DNA of 64,000 nt from Shewanella yunxiaonensis (GCF_018223345.1 NZ_CP073587.1:1089001-1153000), one strand, 5' to 3'; shown: positions 26,031-36,292, counted from the first letter of the stretch. Numbers and translations are program-made. Notes: generated by a model not told the origin, from the letters alone.

Positions 26031-27110
26031 ATGGCAGCCAATTCGCTTGCACAACTGGAAACCATTTCCCATCGTGGGCATGAATGGATTCAGGTCAAGG
26101 CAGCCGCCAATATGTCCAATCGAATGGAACATATTCTGCAGGCGATGCCTTCTGGGGTGGTTATCCTCAATGGCGACGGCATTGTCACTGATGCTAATCC
26201 TGTGGCGGCGTCACTGCTGGATATTCCGCTGGTGGGCGAGCGTTGGCTCAGCATCATTAACCGTTCATTTGCGCCGCGCAAGGATGATGGTCATGAAGTC
26301 TCTCTGCGCAATGGCCGTCGCGTAAAACTCGCAATTACCCCCCTCACACCGGAACCTGGTCAGCTGATTATGATCACTGACTTAACCGAAACCCGTTTAC
26401 TGCAGCAAAATTTATCGCACTTACAGCGGTTATCGGCGCTAGGGAAAATGGTTGCCAATTTGGCGCATCAGATCCGCACGCCATTATCCTCGGCGTTGCT
26501 ATACGCGGCGAATCTTGGCAATCCTCGTCTGGATGAGCCTGCTCGTCATCGCTTTCAGGAAAAACTGCTCGACCGCCTTGGAGAGCTGGAACGACAAGTC
26601 AACGATATGTTGCTGATCGCGCGCGGTAAACAGGAGCAGGTTGGTGAACGCGTGGCGATGTCGGAAGTGGTGAATCGGGTGATGGCTAATTGTGAAGCCA
26701 TTTGTGAGAAAAATCGGGTGGTTCTCGAGGCTGATTTACAGCACGACGGTGAAGTCCTCGCCAATCTTTATGGCCTCAGTTCCGCCATTAATAATCTGGT
26801 GATGAACAGCATTGAAGCCGAGGCCAATCACATTGTGTTACGCCTGACGCGTGATGCTCAATATGTCAGCCTGACCGTCATCGATAATGGCCATGGTCTC
26901 GAAAAGAAATTACAGCGCAAAGTGCTGGAACCGTTTTATACCACGAAAACCCATGGTACCGGACTCGGATTGGCGGTGGTGCAATCGGTCATAAAAAGCC
27001 ATGGCGGCCAGCTCTCGCTCAGTTGTGAGCCACAAAAAGGCTGCAGTTTTACCCTCTCGTTACCCATGGTCGACAGCAACGACAATGCCAATGGAGACCG
27101 CACGGTATGA
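26031..27110 (+). CDS. flrB: Flagellar sensor histidine kinase FlrB
   Basis: A 359-residue soluble kinase with no membrane segment. A PAS-like domain (about 30-115) is followed by the dimerisation/phosphoacceptor domain with His146 in N-L-A-H-Q-I-R-T-P-L, and an ATPase domain (N-box N-N-L-V-M-N-S-I-E-A; G-boxes D-N-G-H-G-L and G-T-G-L-G-L-A-V). It phosphorylates FlrC, encoded directly downstream with a four-base overlap. FlrB-type kinases respond to basal-body assembly rather than an external ligand. Confidence 0.95.
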   Translation: MAANSLAQLETISHRGHEWIQVKAAANMSNRMEHILQAMPSGVVILNGDGIVTDANPVAASLLDIPLVGERWLSIINRSFAPRKDDGHEVSLRNGRRVKLAITPLTPEPGQLIMITDLTETRLLQQNLSHLQRLSALGKMVANLAHQIRTPLSSALLYAANLGNPRLDEPARHRFQEKLLDRLGELERQVNDMLLIARGKQEQVGERVAMSEVVNRVMANCEAICEKNRVVLEADLQHDGEVLANLYGLSSAINNLVMNSIEAEANHIVLRLTRDAQYVSLTVIDNGHGLEKKLQRKVLEPFYTTKTHGTGLGLAVVQSVIKSHGGQLSLSCEPQKGCSFTLSLPMVDSNDNANGDRTV

Positions 27111-28444
27111 ATGATATCAGGATCCTGTTAGTCGAAGACGATGCATCCCTGCGCGAAGCCTTATTGGATACATTGCTGATGGCAAGCTACCAGTGTGTGG
27201 ATGTTGCCAACGCCGAAGAAGCCATCATGGCGTTAAAAAAATGCCAGTTTGATATGGTGATCAGTGACATACAGATGCCGGGAATTGGCGGTATGGGCTT
27301 GTTAGATTATCTGCAGCAGCATTACTCGCAGATACCGGTGTTGCTGATGACTGCTTATGCCACCATTGATAGTGCGGTAAGTGCAATTAAATTAGGCGCG
27401 GTCGATTATCTGGCAAAGCCGTTTGCCCCAGAAGTGCTGCTGAATCAGGTCAGTCGTTATTTGCGACCCAAAGCAGATGCCGGTGAACCGGTGGTGGCCG
27501 ATGATAAGAGCGTCGCACTGCTGGAGCTCGCAGCTCGCGTGGCAGCGTCTGAAGCCTCGGTCATGATCCTCGGCCCGAGTGGTTCCGGTAAAGAAGTACT
27601 GGCGCGTTATATTCATCAGAAAAGTCCCAGAAGTGAAGCGCCATTTGTTGCGATTAACTGTGCGGCCATTCCGGAGAATATGCTGGAAGCGACCCTGTTT
27701 GGTTATGAAAAAGGGGCCTTTACCGGGGCTTATCAGGCCTGTCCCGGCAAGTTTGAGCAGGCACAGTCCGGGACTTTGTTATTGGATGAAATCTCGGAGA
27801 TGGACCTTGGCTTGCAGGCAAAACTTCTGCGCGTATTGCAAGAGCGAGAAGTTGAGCGACTCGGCGGCCGTAAAACCATCAAGCTGGATGTCAGGGTTCT
27901 GGCAACCTCCAACCGTGATTTGAAGGAAATGGCGGCCAAGGGGGATTTTCGCGAGGATCTCTATTATCGCATCAACGTATTCCCATTATCCTGGCCTGCG
28001 CTGAATCAACGTCCGGGCGACATTGCGCCATTAGCAAAACATCTGTTGTCGCGTCATGCGCGCAGCGGCGGTATTCATCCAGTACCGACTTTTTCAGATA
28101 CCGCCATTCGTCGATTGTTGAGCCATCGCTGGCCGGGTAACGTGCGCGAACTGGATAATGTTATTCAGCGAGCAATGATTTTGCAGCGCAATAACGTCAT
28201 TGAAGCGGCGGATATTATTATTGATCTGCAAGACGTAAATCTGACGTCAGAACCTCAGGCATATGATGGGCCGGAGGGGTTGGGGGACGAACTCAAGGCG
28301 CAGGAACATATGATCATCCTGGAAACCCTTAACCAGTGTAATGGCAGTCGTAAACTGGTCGCCGAAAAACTCGGGATCAGTGCCAGAACCTTACGCTATA
28401 AAATGGCGCGCATGCGAGAGATGGGCATCGAGCTTCCCGCCTAA
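27107..28444 (+). CDS. flrC: Sigma-54 response regulator FlrC
   Basis: A 445-residue response regulator. Receiver domain with D11/D12 pocket and phospho-acceptor Asp54 (I-S-D-I-Q-M-P), AAA+ domain with Walker A G-P-S-G-S-G-K-E at 156-163, the sigma-54 loop G-A-F-T-G-A, and a Fis-type C-terminus (L-V-A-E-K-L-G-I-S-A-R-T-L-R-Y-K). Once phosphorylated by FlrB it activates hook and rod class promoters, here probably flgB and flgF. The ATG overlaps the flrB stop. Confidence 0.96.
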   Translation: MNDIRILLVEDDASLREALLDTLLMASYQCVDVANAEEAIMALKKCQFDMVISDIQMPGIGGMGLLDYLQQHYSQIPVLLMTAYATIDSAVSAIKLGAVDYLAKPFAPEVLLNQVSRYLRPKADAGEPVVADDKSVALLELAARVAASEASVMILGPSGSGKEVLARYIHQKSPRSEAPFVAINCAAIPENMLEATLFGYEKGAFTGAYQACPGKFEQAQSGTLLLDEISEMDLGLQAKLLRVLQEREVERLGGRKTIKLDVRVLATSNRDLKEMAAKGDFREDLYYRINVFPLSWPALNQRPGDIAPLAKHLLSRHARSGGIHPVPTFSDTAIRRLLSHRWPGNVRELDNVIQRAMILQRNNVIEAADIIIDLQDVNLTSEPQAYDGPEGLGDELKAQEHMIILETLNQCNGSRKLVAEKLGISARTLRYKMARMREMGIELPA

Positions 28445-28462
28445 CCTCAGCATCAATGATAC

Positions 28463-28489
28463 CGGCAGCCATCGCGCTGCCGCTTTCTT
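28463..28489 (+). terminator. Possible terminator after flrC
   Basis: A perfect 7-bp stem (CGGCAGC with GCTGCCG), a six-base loop and a short, interrupted T-rich tail (CTTTCTT). Confidence 0.5.
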
Positions 28490-28527
28490 ATGCAGTCAAC
28501 GCGTCGATGTTGCATAGGTGTAACCAT

Positions 28528-28543
28528 TGGCAACCTTTTTGCA
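28528..28543 (+). promoter_or_regulatory. Sigma-54 promoter for the fliE operon
   Basis: TGGCAACCTTTTTGCA: GG-N10-GC core, TGGCA at -24 and TTGCA at -12, 56 bases before the fliE ATG. Confidence 0.88.
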
Positions 28544-28599
28544 TTACCTCCGTTATCAATAGCTAAGCCGTCAAATGGCTGACGACGGGAGACCAAAGC

Positions 28600-28932
28600 A
28601 TGCAGATCGGTGGCAACCCTCTACTGCAGGAAATGCAGTCAATTAAAGGTGAAATATCACCTAATTCCATTGCCCCTTCATCGCTGCGGCAGGTGGGTAA
28701 CACCAGCGGAGCAGATTTTGCGGACTTGTTGAGTCAGGCCGTTGGCCATGTCAGTGAACTGCAAAATACCTCGTCTAACCTGGCTACTCGTCTGGACATG
28801 GGCGATACCAGCGTCAGTCTGTCAGATACCGTCATTGCCAGAGAGAAAGCCAGCGTGGCTTTTGAAGCAACCGTGCAGGTGCGCAATAAGCTGGTGGAAG
28901 CTTACAAAGAAATCATGAGTATGCCGGTTTAA
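28600..28932 (+). CDS. fliE: Basal-body protein FliE
   Basis: A 110-residue adapter linking the MS-ring to the rod. The central S-G-A-D-F-A-D-L-L-S-Q-A-V and the C-terminal S-V-A-F-E-A-T-V-Q-V-R-N-K-L-V-E-A-Y-K-E-I-M-S-M are family hallmarks. A GGGAGA ribosome site precedes it. First gene of the fliEFGHIJ unit. Confidence 0.95.
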   Translation: MQIGGNPLLQEMQSIKGEISPNSIAPSSLRQVGNTSGADFADLLSQAVGHVSELQNTSSNLATRLDMGDTSVSLSDTVIAREKASVAFEATVQVRNKLVEAYKEIMSMPV

Positions 28933-28962
28933 ACCGGCTAGCCACGAAAGCAGGAATCCAAC

Positions 28963-30669
28963 GTGAGTACAGAATTAGTAGCGGAAAACAGCGCCTCTCT
29001 TCCTACTACCAGCAGCGGTGCACAGCAGGAAAATAAATCCGGTGTGATGGGGATGCTGGGCAGTGTCGATATGCTGCGTCAGGTCACGATGATCCTGGCG
29101 CTGGCGATTTGCCTGGCGCTGGCGGTATTTATCATGATCTGGGCCCAGGAGCCTGAGTATCGACCATTGGGCAAAATGGATACCGATCAGCAGGTTCAGG
29201 TGCTGGATGTCCTCGATAAAAACCGTATTCCTTACAAGATTGATGTCGACGTTATTAAAGTCCCGGAAGATCAATACCAACAGGTCAAATTGCTGCTCAG
29301 TCGCTCCGGGGTTTCTACCAGCAATGAAGACAAAGATTTTCTGAACCAAGACTCAGGTTTTGGTGTTAGTCAGCGGATGGAGCAGGCGCGTCTGCAACAC
29401 AGCCAGGAAATGAATCTGGCTCATGCCATTGAAGAGCTGAACAGTGTCAGTCGCGCCAAAGTGATCCTGGCGCTGCCGAAGGAAAACGTATTTGCGCGTA
29501 CCCGTGCCGAACCCAGTGCCACGGTGGTGGTAACCACCCGTAAAGGTGGCTTGGGCCAGGAAGAAGTTGATTCCATTGTGGATATCGTGGCCTCTGCGGT
29601 TCATGGCATGGACCCAAGTAAAGTCACCGTGACTGACGCCAGTGGTCGGCTATTGAATTCTGGCAGTCAGGATGCGGTATCCGCCCGCGCTCGTCGTGAG
29701 CTGGACCTGATCCAGCAGAAAGAACAGGAATATCGCAATAAAATCGATTCCATTTTGATCCCAATCCTCGGCCCGGAGAACTTTACCTCACAGGTCGATG
29801 TGAATATGGACTTTACGGCGGTTGAGCAGACCGCCAAACATTTCAACCCGGATTTGCCGGCACTGCGCAGTGAAATGACCGTCGATAACAAATCGGTTAA
29901 TGGCGTTAACGGCGGCGTTCCTGGGGCGCTCAGCAATCAACCGCCAGCGGCCTCAAATATTCCCCAAAAAGCCACCGGTGACAGCACTGAAAAGCCAACA
30001 TCCAGCAGCAGTCACAACGAGGCGACCCGTAACTATGAGCTCGACACCACAATCAGCCACACCAAGCAGCAGGTGGGGAATGTCCGCCGTGTGAGTGTCT
30101 CGGTGGCGATAGACTTCAAATCCGGTTCCGCCGATGCGAACGGCAACACCACTCGGGTGCCGCGTACTGAAGCTGAAATGGCGAATATCCGGCGTTTGCT
30201 GGAAGGCGCCATCGGTTATAACAGTGAACGCGGTGATGTTATTGAGGTGGTGACGGTTCCGTTCATGGATCAGTTAGTGGAGCCGTTACCGCCAGTGCCA
30301 TTGTGGGAACAGGAGTGGTTTTGGCGCGCCATGAAAATGGTGTTAGGCGGGTTAGCCATATTGATGCTGGTGTTATTCGTGGTGAAACCCGTGGTGAAAA
30401 AACTCCTTTTCGCTGACGATTCAAAAATGCCGGATGAGCCTCAAATAGGCCATGAGCTAGCGGACATTGAAGATCAGTATGCAGCTGATACTTTGGGAAT
30501 GCTGCATAAGCCGGATGCTGAATACAGTTACGCCGAAGATGGTTCCATCTTAATCCCGGATCTGCACAAAGATGATGATATGATTAAGGCCATCCGGGCG
30601 CTGGTGGCAAATGAACCTGAACTCTCCACTCAAGTCGTGAAAAACTGGTTACAAGACGATGGCAAATAA
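28963..30669 (+). CDS. fliF: MS-ring protein FliF
   Basis: A 568-residue inner-membrane ring protein and platform for flagellar assembly. Transmembrane segment near 40-60 and a second near 453-475; between them a large periplasmic region with ring-building motifs (L-L-L-S-R-S-G-V and M-E-Q-A-R-L-Q-H-S, a conserved FliF signature). The C-terminal cytosolic tail binds FliG. Starts with GTG at 28963 with AGGA upstream. Its end overlaps the fliG start by 11 bases. Confidence 0.96.
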   Translation: MSTELVAENSASLPTTSSGAQQENKSGVMGMLGSVDMLRQVTMILALAICLALAVFIMIWAQEPEYRPLGKMDTDQQVQVLDVLDKNRIPYKIDVDVIKVPEDQYQQVKLLLSRSGVSTSNEDKDFLNQDSGFGVSQRMEQARLQHSQEMNLAHAIEELNSVSRAKVILALPKENVFARTRAEPSATVVVTTRKGGLGQEEVDSIVDIVASAVHGMDPSKVTVTDASGRLLNSGSQDAVSARARRELDLIQQKEQEYRNKIDSILIPILGPENFTSQVDVNMDFTAVEQTAKHFNPDLPALRSEMTVDNKSVNGVNGGVPGALSNQPPAASNIPQKATGDSTEKPTSSSSHNEATRNYELDTTISHTKQQVGNVRRVSVSVAIDFKSGSADANGNTTRVPRTEAEMANIRRLLEGAIGYNSERGDVIEVVTVPFMDQLVEPLPPVPLWEQEWFWRAMKMVLGGLAILMLVLFVVKPVVKKLLFADDSKMPDEPQIGHELADIEDQYAADTLGMLHKPDAEYSYAEDGSILIPDLHKDDDMIKAIRALVANEPELSTQVVKNWLQDDGK

Positions 30670-31699
30670 CGAAGAGGCCAGAGTGCCTAGCAATTTTGAT
30701 GTGAAGTCTCTCAGTGGCGTCGATAAAACTGCGATATTGCTGTTGAGCCTGAGTGAAGCAGATGCGGCATCGATCCTTAAACATCTGGAACCCAAACAGG
30801 TACAGAAAGTGGGGATGGCGATGGCCAATATGCAGGAGTTTGGTCAGGAACGCGTGACAGCAGTGCACAAGTTATTCCTGGACGACATTCAGAAGTATTC
30901 TTCTATCGGCTTCAATAGCCAGGAGTTTATCCGTAAAGCGTTAACCGCGGCCTTGGGTGAAGATAAAGCCGGCAATCTGATTGAACAGATTGTGATGGGC
31001 AGTGGTGCTAAAGGTCTGGATTCGCTGAAATGGATGGATGCACGTCAGGTTGCCAGCATCATTCAGAATGAACATCCGCAAATTCAAACTATTGTGCTGT
31101 CCTATCTGGAACCGGATCAGGCGGCGCAGATCTTTGCGCAGTTCCCGGAAAATACGCGCCTCGATCTGATGATGCGCATTGCTAACCTCGAAGAAGTTCA
31201 ACCGGCGGCGTTGCAGGAACTGAACGATATCATGGAAAAACAGTTCGCTGGTCAGGGCGGCGCACAGGCCGCAAAGATGGGTGGCCTCAAGGCGGCTGCC
31301 AATATCATGAACTACCTGGATACCGCCGTCGAAAGTCAGTTGATGGAAACGCTGCGCGAATCTGACGAAGAGATGGCACAGCAGATCCAGGATCTGATGT
31401 TTGTCTTCGAAAACCTTATCGATGTCGACGATCGTGGTATGCAAGCCTTGCTGCGTGAAGTTCAGCAGGATGTATTGATGAAAGCGCTGAAGGGGACCGA
31501 TGATCAGTTGCGCGAGAAGATCTTTAATAACATGTCAAAACGTGCTGCAGAATTGATGCGTGATGATCTGGAAGCGATGGGCCCTGTGAGGGTCAGTGAA
31601 GTGGAAGTGGCACAGAAAGAGATCCTGTCTATTGCCCGCCGCCTGTCAGATGCCGGCGAAATTATGCTCGGCGGTGGCGGTAGCGAAGAGTTCCTGTAA
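30659..31699 (+). CDS. fliG: Rotor/switch protein FliG
   Basis: A 346-residue C-ring protein that binds FliF and FliM and takes torque from the stator. N-terminal K-T-A-I-L-L-L-S-L, middle E-H-P-Q-I-Q-T-I-V-L-S-Y and C-terminal torque helix region (M-S-K-R-A-A-E-L-M-R-D-D-L-E-A-M-G-P-V-R) are present, including the charged residues expected for stator contact. The ATG lies within the end of fliF, indicating translational coupling. Confidence 0.96.
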   Translation: MANNEEARVPSNFDVKSLSGVDKTAILLLSLSEADAASILKHLEPKQVQKVGMAMANMQEFGQERVTAVHKLFLDDIQKYSSIGFNSQEFIRKALTAALGEDKAGNLIEQIVMGSGAKGLDSLKWMDARQVASIIQNEHPQIQTIVLSYLEPDQAAQIFAQFPENTRLDLMMRIANLEEVQPAALQELNDIMEKQFAGQGGAQAAKMGGLKAAANIMNYLDTAVESQLMETLRESDEEMAQQIQDLMFVFENLIDVDDRGMQALLREVQQDVLMKALKGTDDQLREKIFNNMSKRAAELMRDDLEAMGPVRVSEVEVAQKEILSIARRLSDAGEIMLGGGGSEEFL

Positions 31700-31710
31700 G
31701 GGGCTGCCCT

Positions 31711-32619
31711 ATGGCTGATCATATACCATCAAAAAATATTATCCCGCCAGAAACTGTCACGGATTTTGACGCGTGGCCTTTACCGGATGTCGGAGCATCG
31801 TTACCCCCGAAAACGGAGAGTAATCTCTTTGGCCGTAAAGCTCCGGAATATCGGGCGGCTAAGGTTGATAAACCCGTAGCACCGCCAACCATGGCTGAAA
31901 TTGAAGCCATTCGGGCAGATGCCGAGCAGGAAGGTTTTGCAGAAGGCAAAACTGCTGGTTTTAATGAAGGGTTGGAACAAGGACGACTACAAGGCCTGGA
32001 GCAAGGTCATGCCGAAGGTTTTGCGCAAGGACTTGAGCAAGGAAAAGCGGAAGGCTTACAACAAGCGCAGACACTGTTAACGCGTTTCGAGCAGTTGCTC
32101 GCACAATTCAACGCACCGTTGGCGCTGTTGGACCTGCAGATAGAACAATCATTGCTGACGCTGACTGAACAGTTGAGCCGTAGCGTTATCGCACACGAAC
32201 TGGCAACCCATCCCGAACATATTCTGGCCGCGATGCGCCAGGGCATCGACGCGCTGCCGATCAAAGAACAAAAAGTGGTTATCAGATTGCACCCTGACGA
32301 TATGGCATTGGTTGAATCACTGTATGGTGCGGAACAGCTAGCTCGGAACCATTGGCAATTGGAGAAAGATCCCGGATTAAGCGCCGGTGACTGTCTTGTC
32401 AGCTGTCAACGTTCACAAGTGGATATGCGCCTGGAGACGCGGTTACAGCAAGTGTTTGCTGAGGTTTGGCATCGTCAGCAGCTGTTAGCCAGAGAAGAAC
32501 AGCAACAGACACAGCAATTGCAAGCCAAAGCCACAAACACCCAAGCTGACGCCCCATCAACGGATATCGCTCATGGTGCAGGAGAGGTTGATGGAACATC
32601 GCAGACACCATCTGCTTAA
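31711..32619 (+). CDS. fliH: Export ATPase regulator FliH
   Basis: A 302-residue stalk-like protein that anchors and restrains the export ATPase FliI. Residues ~74-116 hold a run of G-x-x-x-G / E-G-x-x-x-G repeats, a FliH hallmark expected to form tightly packed helices. The C-terminal half ([11 protein letters not shown] and D-P-G-L-S-A-G-D-C) resembles V-ATPase subunit E. A Q/T/A-rich tail overlaps the start of fliI by 29 bases. Confidence 0.93.
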   Translation: MADHIPSKNIIPPETVTDFDAWPLPDVGASLPPKTESNLFGRKAPEYRAAKVDKPVAPPTMAEIEAIRADAEQEGFAEGKTAGFNEGLEQGRLQGLEQGHAEGFAQGLEQGKAEGLQQAQTLLTRFEQLLAQFNAPLALLDLQIEQSLLTLTEQLSRSVIAHELATHPEHILAAMRQGIDALPIKEQKVVIRLHPDDMALVESLYGAEQLARNHWQLEKDPGLSAGDCLVSCQRSQVDMRLETRLQQVFAEVWHRQQLLAREEQQQTQQLQAKATNTQADAPSTDIAHGAGEVDGTSQTPSA

Positions 32620-33931
32620 CGAGCTTAGCCAGCTCAAGCAACATATTGGCCCTTACCAGGCGGTTGCCTGCGGGCAATTAGTGCGCGTTGTCGGATTAAC
32701 GCTGGAGGCGACAGGTTGCCGGGCGCCGGTGGGCAGTCTCTGCGCAATTGACACCAGCGCTGGGGCCTTGGTTGCCGAGGTGGTGGGGTTTGACGATGAA
32801 CTGCTATATCTGATGCCTGTTGAAGAGTTGCGCGGTGTGGTGCCGGGTGCCCGAGTTATGCCGTTAGGTGAACAAACCGGACTTAACGTCGGCATGAAGC
32901 TTTTAGGCCGGGTACTGGACGGTAATGGTCAACCCTTGGATGGTTTGGGGCCTATTAGCAGCCAGGAAAAAGCCACGCGGCACAGTGAACCGATTAATCC
33001 GTTGGCACGTCGCGCCATTACTGAACCTTTAGATGTCGGCGTTCGTGCGATCAATGCCATGCTAACCGTGGGAAAAGGCCAACGAATGGGGTTGTTTGCC
33101 GGCTCCGGTGTCGGTAAAAGTGTGTTGCTGGGGATGATGACTCGCGGCACCACTGCCGACATTATTGTGGTTGGTCTGGTGGGAGAGCGTGGTCGCGAAG
33201 TAAAAGAGTTCATTGAAGAGATCCTCGGTCACGAGGGTCGAGCGCGTTCGGTAGTGATTGCTGCGCCAGCGGATACTTCGCCGTTGATGCGGTTACGGGC
33301 ATGTGAAACCTCTACCCGCATTGCCGAGTATTTTCGCGATTTAGGCTATGACGTGTTGCTACTAATGGATAGTCTGACCCGTTACGCTCAGGCGCAGCGT
33401 GAAATTGCGTTAGCGGTGGGGGAGCCTCCCGCAACCAAAGGGTATCCGCCGTCAGTATTTGCACGATTGCCACGCCTGGTTGAGCGTGCAGGGAATGGCA
33501 GCGACAAGCAGGGATCAATCACGGCATTCTATACGGTATTGACGGAAGGCGATGATCAGCAAGATCCCATTGCTGACGCTTCCCGTGCCATTCTTGATGG
33601 TCACATAGTGTTGTCACGTACCTTGGCTGATTCCGGGCACTATCCTGCGATTGATATTGAAGCCTCCATCAGTCGTGTTGCGCCGATGGTGATCTCGGCT
33701 GAGCACCTGGAGTCGATGCGCCGCGTTAAACAGATGTATTCCCTGTATCAGCAAAATCGTGATCTAATCTCTATTGGGGCTTATGCGCAGGGTAGTGATC
33801 CTCGTATTGATAATGCTATTCGCTTGCAGCCGGCGACCAATGCATTTTTACGGCAAAGGATGCATGAATCGGTAAGTTTTTCCGACAGTGAAAAGATGTT
33901 GGGACAGTTGGCCGCGCAGTGCCGGGTGTAG
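32591..33931 (+). CDS. fliI: Flagellum-specific export ATPase FliI
   Basis: A 446-residue ATPase related to F1 beta that energises export of flagellar subunits. Walker A G-S-G-V-G-K-S lies near residues 170-176, [10 protein letters not shown] and Walker B L-L-L-M-D-S-L-T follow, and [13 protein letters not shown] is typical. The ATG at 32591 is preferred to one at 32573 because a GGAG site lies six bases upstream. Confidence 0.96.
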   Translation: MEHRRHHLLNELSQLKQHIGPYQAVACGQLVRVVGLTLEATGCRAPVGSLCAIDTSAGALVAEVVGFDDELLYLMPVEELRGVVPGARVMPLGEQTGLNVGMKLLGRVLDGNGQPLDGLGPISSQEKATRHSEPINPLARRAITEPLDVGVRAINAMLTVGKGQRMGLFAGSGVGKSVLLGMMTRGTTADIIVVGLVGERGREVKEFIEEILGHEGRARSVVIAAPADTSPLMRLRACETSTRIAEYFRDLGYDVLLLMDSLTRYAQAQREIALAVGEPPATKGYPPSVFARLPRLVERAGNGSDKQGSITAFYTVLTEGDDQQDPIADASRAILDGHIVLSRTLADSGHYPAIDIEASISRVAPMVISAEHLESMRRVKQMYSLYQQNRDLISIGAYAQGSDPRIDNAIRLQPATNAFLRQRMHESVSFSDSEKMLGQLAAQCRV

Positions 33932-33940
33932 GATAAAAAG

Positions 33941-34396
33941 ATGGCAACTAAGGATCCGTTATTTACGGTATTGAAATTAGCCAAAGATGCGGAAGAACAA
34001 GCTGCCTTGAAACTCAAAGCCGCGCAGTTTGAACATCAGAAACGGCTTAATCAATTGCAAGCATTACGTGACTATCGCCTCGATTATATGCGGCAACTTG
34101 CCGCACAACAGGGACAGCCAATTCGCGCCGATTACTATCAACAATTTCATCGATTTGTGCGGCAGGTAGATGAAGCGATTAAGCAGCAACTGGCGGTGGT
34201 GGCTGAGGCTGACCGGCAGAAGCAGCATCGCCAACAACACTGGATGGAAAAACAACAAAAGCGGAAAGCCGTGGAAATGTTACTAGAGAAAAAAGCGTTG
34301 CAAAGACAACAACGTGCCGACAAACAAGAGCAAAAGCTGATCGACGAATTTGCCGCTCAACAATTTTTACGCAGAAAGCTGACCAACGGGATATAA
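33941..34396 (+). CDS. fliJ: Export chaperone FliJ
   Basis: A 151-residue coiled-coil protein, rich in Q, K and E throughout, that sits in the FliI hexamer like F1 gamma and helps connect it to FlhA. Typical length and position after fliI. N-terminal K-L-A-K-D-A-E-E-Q-A and middle Y-Q-Q-F-H-R-F-V-R-Q fit FliJ. The fliK sigma-54 site begins 17 bases after its stop, so this is probably the last gene before a new promoter. Confidence 0.9.
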   Translation: MATKDPLFTVLKLAKDAEEQAALKLKAAQFEHQKRLNQLQALRDYRLDYMRQLAAQQGQPIRADYYQQFHRFVRQVDEAIKQQLAVVAEADRQKQHRQQHWMEKQQKRKAVEMLLEKKALQRQQRADKQEQKLIDEFAAQQFLRRKLTNGI

Positions 34397-34412
34397 ATCG
34401 CCATCTAATAGC

Positions 34413-34428
34413 TGGCCTGGTTTTTGCT
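34413..34428 (+). promoter_or_regulatory. Sigma-54 promoter for fliK and downstream genes
   Basis: TGGCCTGGTTTTTGCT has the exact GG-N10-GC spacing, TTGCT at -12 and a TGGC start at -24. It closely resembles the flhA promoter at 41668. It lies 92 bases before the fliK ATG, which argues against an earlier in-frame start near 34424. Confidence 0.8.
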
Positions 34429-34519
34429 TTCTCATCGCTATATCAATAGACTTTGCCAAATTTCGGGTCGCAGTAATCTCGCACTCCAAAGAGTGTTCTG
34501 CCCCCTGCTGGAGGACAGC

Positions 34520-36292
34520 ATGCAACAGCTCGCCAACAACGTTATATTGGGAACCCAGAGTGCTAAAGGGACTGCCGTGTCAGACGCGGCAAAACTCAAT
34601 GATAATGCTGGTTTTTTTGACGCACTTCAGCAAGCTCAATCCAAACTGCAGGGCTCAGATCAAAGTCCTACTGGCCAACTGAAAACTGACACGAAAGCTG
34701 TTACTGATAATGCTAATGAGGTGACTGGCAATGATGCTGGCGCAGACGACCAAGTCGCGACAGTGCTGGGACAGATCTCAATGGGCAAAAAGTTGCCGCC
34801 TGATGCCAAATTACAAAAGGCGGTGACAAAATTGGCAGAATTAGCTGGGCTGGACCAGCAACAGTTGCAACAATTAGCCGATAGCAAAGATCCCAAACAA
34901 TTGTTGCAGCAATTAGCTGCAATGATGACCCAAAACCTCAAGGCCGCCAATCAGACTGGTGATACTGCGGATTCGGTGACTAACCCCACTGCTGTCACTG
35001 ATGACAGTGAAACGGTCGCAGATTCATTCGCAAAATTGATGGCAGCGCTCGCGGCCTTGTTACAGCAAGCGGGTAATCAGACGGATAGCCAAGGTCATCA
35101 GCCAGCAGCATCAACGTTGCAAGCATTGCTGCAACAGCTGCAGCAAGCAGACAACACCACTGAAAATGCCGCTAACACATTACTTGAGGGGAGTGCGAAG
35201 GGCGCGGCAAAGAATCCAGACTCAGACGTAAATTTGCTGACATCCGCAACTGACGATAAAGCCGCTGATGACAAAAAAGCGTCAACGACAGGTGACGACG
35301 ATACGTCTCTCGCTGAAGCCTTGGCTGCCTTGTTCGTAGCGTTGCAGCCATCTGCGGTAACTCCAGCTCAAGCGTCAAATACTGGCGATGATGCCAAATC
35401 TCTGCAAGCCACTGCCGCGACCACGACGCCAACATCACCGTCTGGGCAGTTACAGCAGTTGTTAGCACAGTTACTGGCTGCCGATAAAGAGCAGCAGCAA
35501 ACCCAAGAAAATCCAGGTAAGGCCAACAAACCGCTTGCCGTTGAATTGCCATTAATAAACGCAATGCGATCAACACAAAAGAGTTCAGCGTCAACAACGG
35601 ATTTGTCACAGTTAAGTGCAAGCCAGCAAGACAGTTCTCTGGATAAGTTTAGCGACAGTGTTAAAGCTGCTTTGGAAAATGCCGCGGCTAATTTCAGCGA
35701 AAAAGCGGTTATGGCTCAATCCGCCAACGATAAAGTGGTTCAAGAAACGAGTCCGCTGGAGCTGAAATCGATCCAGGCACCCTCGCCGTTGAATAATGCC
35801 GGTGCAATAAATCGCAATGAGATGGCCCAATACCAGTTATCGTTGCGGGCAGCGGGAGAACAACTGCAACCAAATACACAGGAGCTGATCCAGCGTTTTG
35901 CTCCCGCGATGAAACAGCAGTTGCTGACCATGGTTAATAATGGCGTACATCATGCTGAGATCCGCTTAGATCCTCCTGAACTCGGGGCCATGACTGTAAA
36001 AGTGCAAGTACAAGGTGAGCATACCCAGGTACAGTTTCATGTGACACAGACACACACCAAAGACTTGTTGGAACAATCCATGCCGCGTTTACGCGATCTA
36101 TTACAGCAACAAGGTATGCAGTTGGCTGATGGGCAGGTATCTCAAGGTGGTGGGCAACAAAGTCATGCTCAAGGAAATGCCAATAGCCGTGGTGATGTCG
36201 CGGTCACCTCTGGCGAAATTTCCGGCGAAGAACTCACTAGTTCGACGGAACCGACGTTAACTTCGACATCCGCTATAGATTATTATGCCTGA
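34520..36292 (+). CDS. fliK: Hook-length control protein FliK
   Basis: A 590-residue secreted ruler that measures the hook and switches export from hook to filament subunits via FlhB. The long N-terminal and central region is rich in Q, A, T, D and S (low-complexity). The conserved C-terminal hook domain (about 480-570) has E-I-R-L-D-P-P-E-L-G-A-M-T-V-K-V and A-M-P-R-L-R-D-L-type sequence (here S-M-P-R-L-R-D-L-L). The ATG at 34520 follows GGAGG and lies downstream of the sigma-54 site. Confidence 0.93.
   Translation: MQQLANNVILGTQSAKGTAVSDAAKLNDNAGFFDALQQAQSKLQGSDQSPTGQLKTDTKAVTDNANEVTGNDAGADDQVATVLGQISMGKKLPPDAKLQKAVTKLAELAGLDQQQLQQLADSKDPKQLLQQLAAMMTQNLKAANQTGDTADSVTNPTAVTDDSETVADSFAKLMAALAALLQQAGNQTDSQGHQPAASTLQALLQQLQQADNTTENAANTLLEGSAKGAAKNPDSDVNLLTSATDDKAADDKKASTTGDDDTSLAEALAALFVALQPSAVTPAQASNTGDDAKSLQATAATTTPTSPSGQLQQLLAQLLAADKEQQQTQENPGKANKPLAVELPLINAMRSTQKSSASTTDLSQLSASQQDSSLDKFSDSVKAALENAAANFSEKAVMAQSANDKVVQETSPLELKSIQAPSPLNNAGAINRNEMAQYQLSLRAAGEQLQPNTQELIQRFAPAMKQQLLTMVNNGVHHAEIRLDPPELGAMTVKVQVQGEHTQVQFHVTQTHTKDLLEQSMPRLRDLLQQQGMQLADGQVSQGGGQQSHAQGNANSRGDVAVTSGEISGEELTSSTEPTLTSTSAIDYYA

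Noticed and set aside
35172..35621. Minus-strand open frame opposite fliK
   Set aside because: Follows from the low-complexity composition of the fliK centre; no start signal.
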